Shown piece after piece: positions 62,951 through 64,000 of a stretch of 64,000 nt of DNA. This DNA is from Conchocele bisecta (taxonomy: Eukaryota > Mollusca > Bivalvia > Lucinida > Thyasiridae). Under the pieces are notes generated by a model, which did not search any database, was not told where the DNA came from, and saw nothing but the letters and a program-made list of their open reading frames with translations. The position numbers were made by a program, and so were the translations under genes. Position 1 is the first letter of the stretch, and each line of letters begins with the position of its first letter. Where the stretch lies: assembly GCA_029237695.1 (NCBI GenBank), contig CM055279.1, positions 5,598,323 through 5,662,322 of the forward strand, written 5' to 3'.

Positions 62951-63529
62951 CTAAAAGTCTCTCTCAAAGCACATCATTTGTTCATCCAGCAACCTTAGCG
63001 ATAACAAATTCAATCCTAGATCGTCGAACACTTGACGTGTTAGCACTGTGTCCACGACGCTAACAGACTGTTCCCAATGGACAGCCAAAATTGAAGGTTC
63101 CGTCGAAAATGCTAGCAATCTCTTCAAATGAAACAACAAATGATGATGAAAAGAAGAAACATCCGAACCAAAGACATCCATGTTACACATAGCACCCGGT
63201 CTTGGACATTTGAATACGGAGCCACACGACAGAAGACCGCCATGTTTGAAAGGAGAAGTGATATCAACATCCGAAGCGAAGACTGTGTCCTTGCCTTTTG
63301 CAATTGAAGCATTGCTTTGTAATATCCGGAACGGTGTCCAGTCTATAATCACTCTGTTTCCCGGAAATAGATAATCAGCGACGTCACCAACGAAGAAGTC
63401 TGCGAGTTCCGATTGGCGGACCTTTCTGAGGTTAATTCCCTGAAAGTCGGGCGTCATTGGGTCGACCATAGGTACATCGATTGTACTTTCCTCATCCCGT
63501 TTGGGCTCAAAATGGAAATTAATTATCTT
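62951..63529 (-). CDS. Terminal coding exon of an unidentified gene
   Basis: 579 nt ending in a stop at 62951-62953, with acceptor gttttcaattccag at 63530-63543 and phase 0 entry at KIINFHFEPKRDEE. It encodes about 192 residues: an acidic start (ESTIDVPMVDPMTPDF), then NLRKVRQSELADFFVGDVAD, YLFPGNRVIIDWTPFRILQ and a Cys-containing middle (GGLLSCGSVFKCPRPGAMC). A helical tail ends LLDEQMMCFERDF. No signal peptide, membrane segment or catalytic motif is evident, and I do not recognise the family. Residue composition and freedom from repeats support a real exon. The rest of the gene lies to the right of the window, on the same strand as the carrier gene and about 10 kb upstream of it. Confidence 0.72.
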   Translation of the reverse strand, partial: KIINFHFEPKRDEESTIDVPMVDPMTPDFQGINLRKVRQSELADFFVGDVADYLFPGNRVIIDWTPFRILQSNASIAKGKDTVFASDVDITSPFKHGGLLSCGSVFKCPRPGAMCNMDVFGSDVSSFHHHLLFHLKRLLAFSTEPSILAVHWEQSVSVVDTVLTRQVFDDLGLNLLSLRLLDEQMMCFERDF

Positions 63530-64000
63530 CTGGAATTGAAAACAGAAGATCAATATTAGAGTACATGTAATTGAACATTTCTATTAACAGACTCATTGGA
63601 CATATTTTCATAAGCAGGATATTATGCATGAACATAATACATGTACACGTATATTTCCCAATTTCGGCTACATATGAGCCGCGCCATGCGAAAACCGGGC
63701 TTACTGACAAAATTTTCAGTTTTTACTTTTTAGCGTATTCTGAATTGTACATCTTTTAAAAGCCATATGCCGCCAAAATGATCAATGTATCCCAATTATT
63801 TTTCATCTTAGAAGTATTTTTTATGACGCGTGGTAAAAACTTATATGACGTTTTAGATCATTGACGTTGAAATTACGACGTTTTTATCAACGGCGTATAC
63901 AAAGGGTATTGATGAAATACCCGGACAAGTCCTATAGATTTGTCATCTTTTATCGCATGTCAGCCAAATTTGGATATCTCGTAGCCTTTCCAAGTGTTTC
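63530..64000. other. Intron of the right-hand gene, one repeat fragment
   Basis: catatgagccgcgccatgcg and aaaaccgggcttactgacaa at 63670-63710 look like the start of a dispersed repeat that I associate with bivalve genomes. No further exon recognised. Confidence 0.4.

Overview
This is intron-rich animal nuclear DNA, most likely from a bivalve mollusc. The coding signal is one gene split by very large introns plus the last exon of a second gene. Almost everything else is AT-rich transposon debris: hairpin MITEs, tRNA-derived SINE-like pieces and tandem-repeat elements. The bivalve assignment rests on remembered repeat families and is an inference; the exon-intron structure is seen directly.

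Main gene (minus strand, 52582 down to the left edge): seven exons with GT-AG borders and matching phases encode the first 282 residues of a mitochondrial pyrimidine-nucleotide carrier of the SLC25A33/SLC25A36 (yeast RIM2) family. The exons lie at 52545-52582, 50898-51146, 48411-48488, 32029-32129, 9655-9721, 1486-1754 and 1-45. All three carrier signatures are present, and the C-terminus runs off the window at position 1. Only 847 of about 52,600 bases are coding. A pair of CCAAT boxes lies about 110-150 bp upstream of the start codon. A second minus-strand gene ends at 62951-63529 in a terminal exon that I do not recognise.

Repeats: several short-element families flanked by TTAA (ends starting CCCTTA, CTCTTTGCATGC, CCCATT, CCCTTT or AGGTACATG; piggyBac-like by target and ends) are mixed with families ending in CAGAGCTCCAG or CAGGGCTCCAG (hAT-like, one with a clean direct repeat of at least 8 bp). 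Most carry a near-perfect central palindrome. Other repeats include a roughly 230-bp family starting GTGGCTGTGACTGGAG, pogo-like TA-flanked pieces, a dead Tc1 element (53521-55105) and long elements with tandem cores (34456-37395, 38942-40840, 43980-45706). There are tandem arrays at 8402-9647, 29055-29640 and 60223-61365. Many elements are nested, which gives empty-site comparisons inside this one window.

I found no convincing new biochemical system. The observations most worth following are: (1) element families with different ends share the same central hairpin; (2) a G-triplet-rich satellite starts within about 10 bp of the splice donor of a 67-nt exon; (3) a 30-bp minisatellite stays open in several frames and shows partial 180-bp higher-order structure. 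Repeat borders are by eye and are good to a few bases where terminal sequences are quoted, less so elsewhere.
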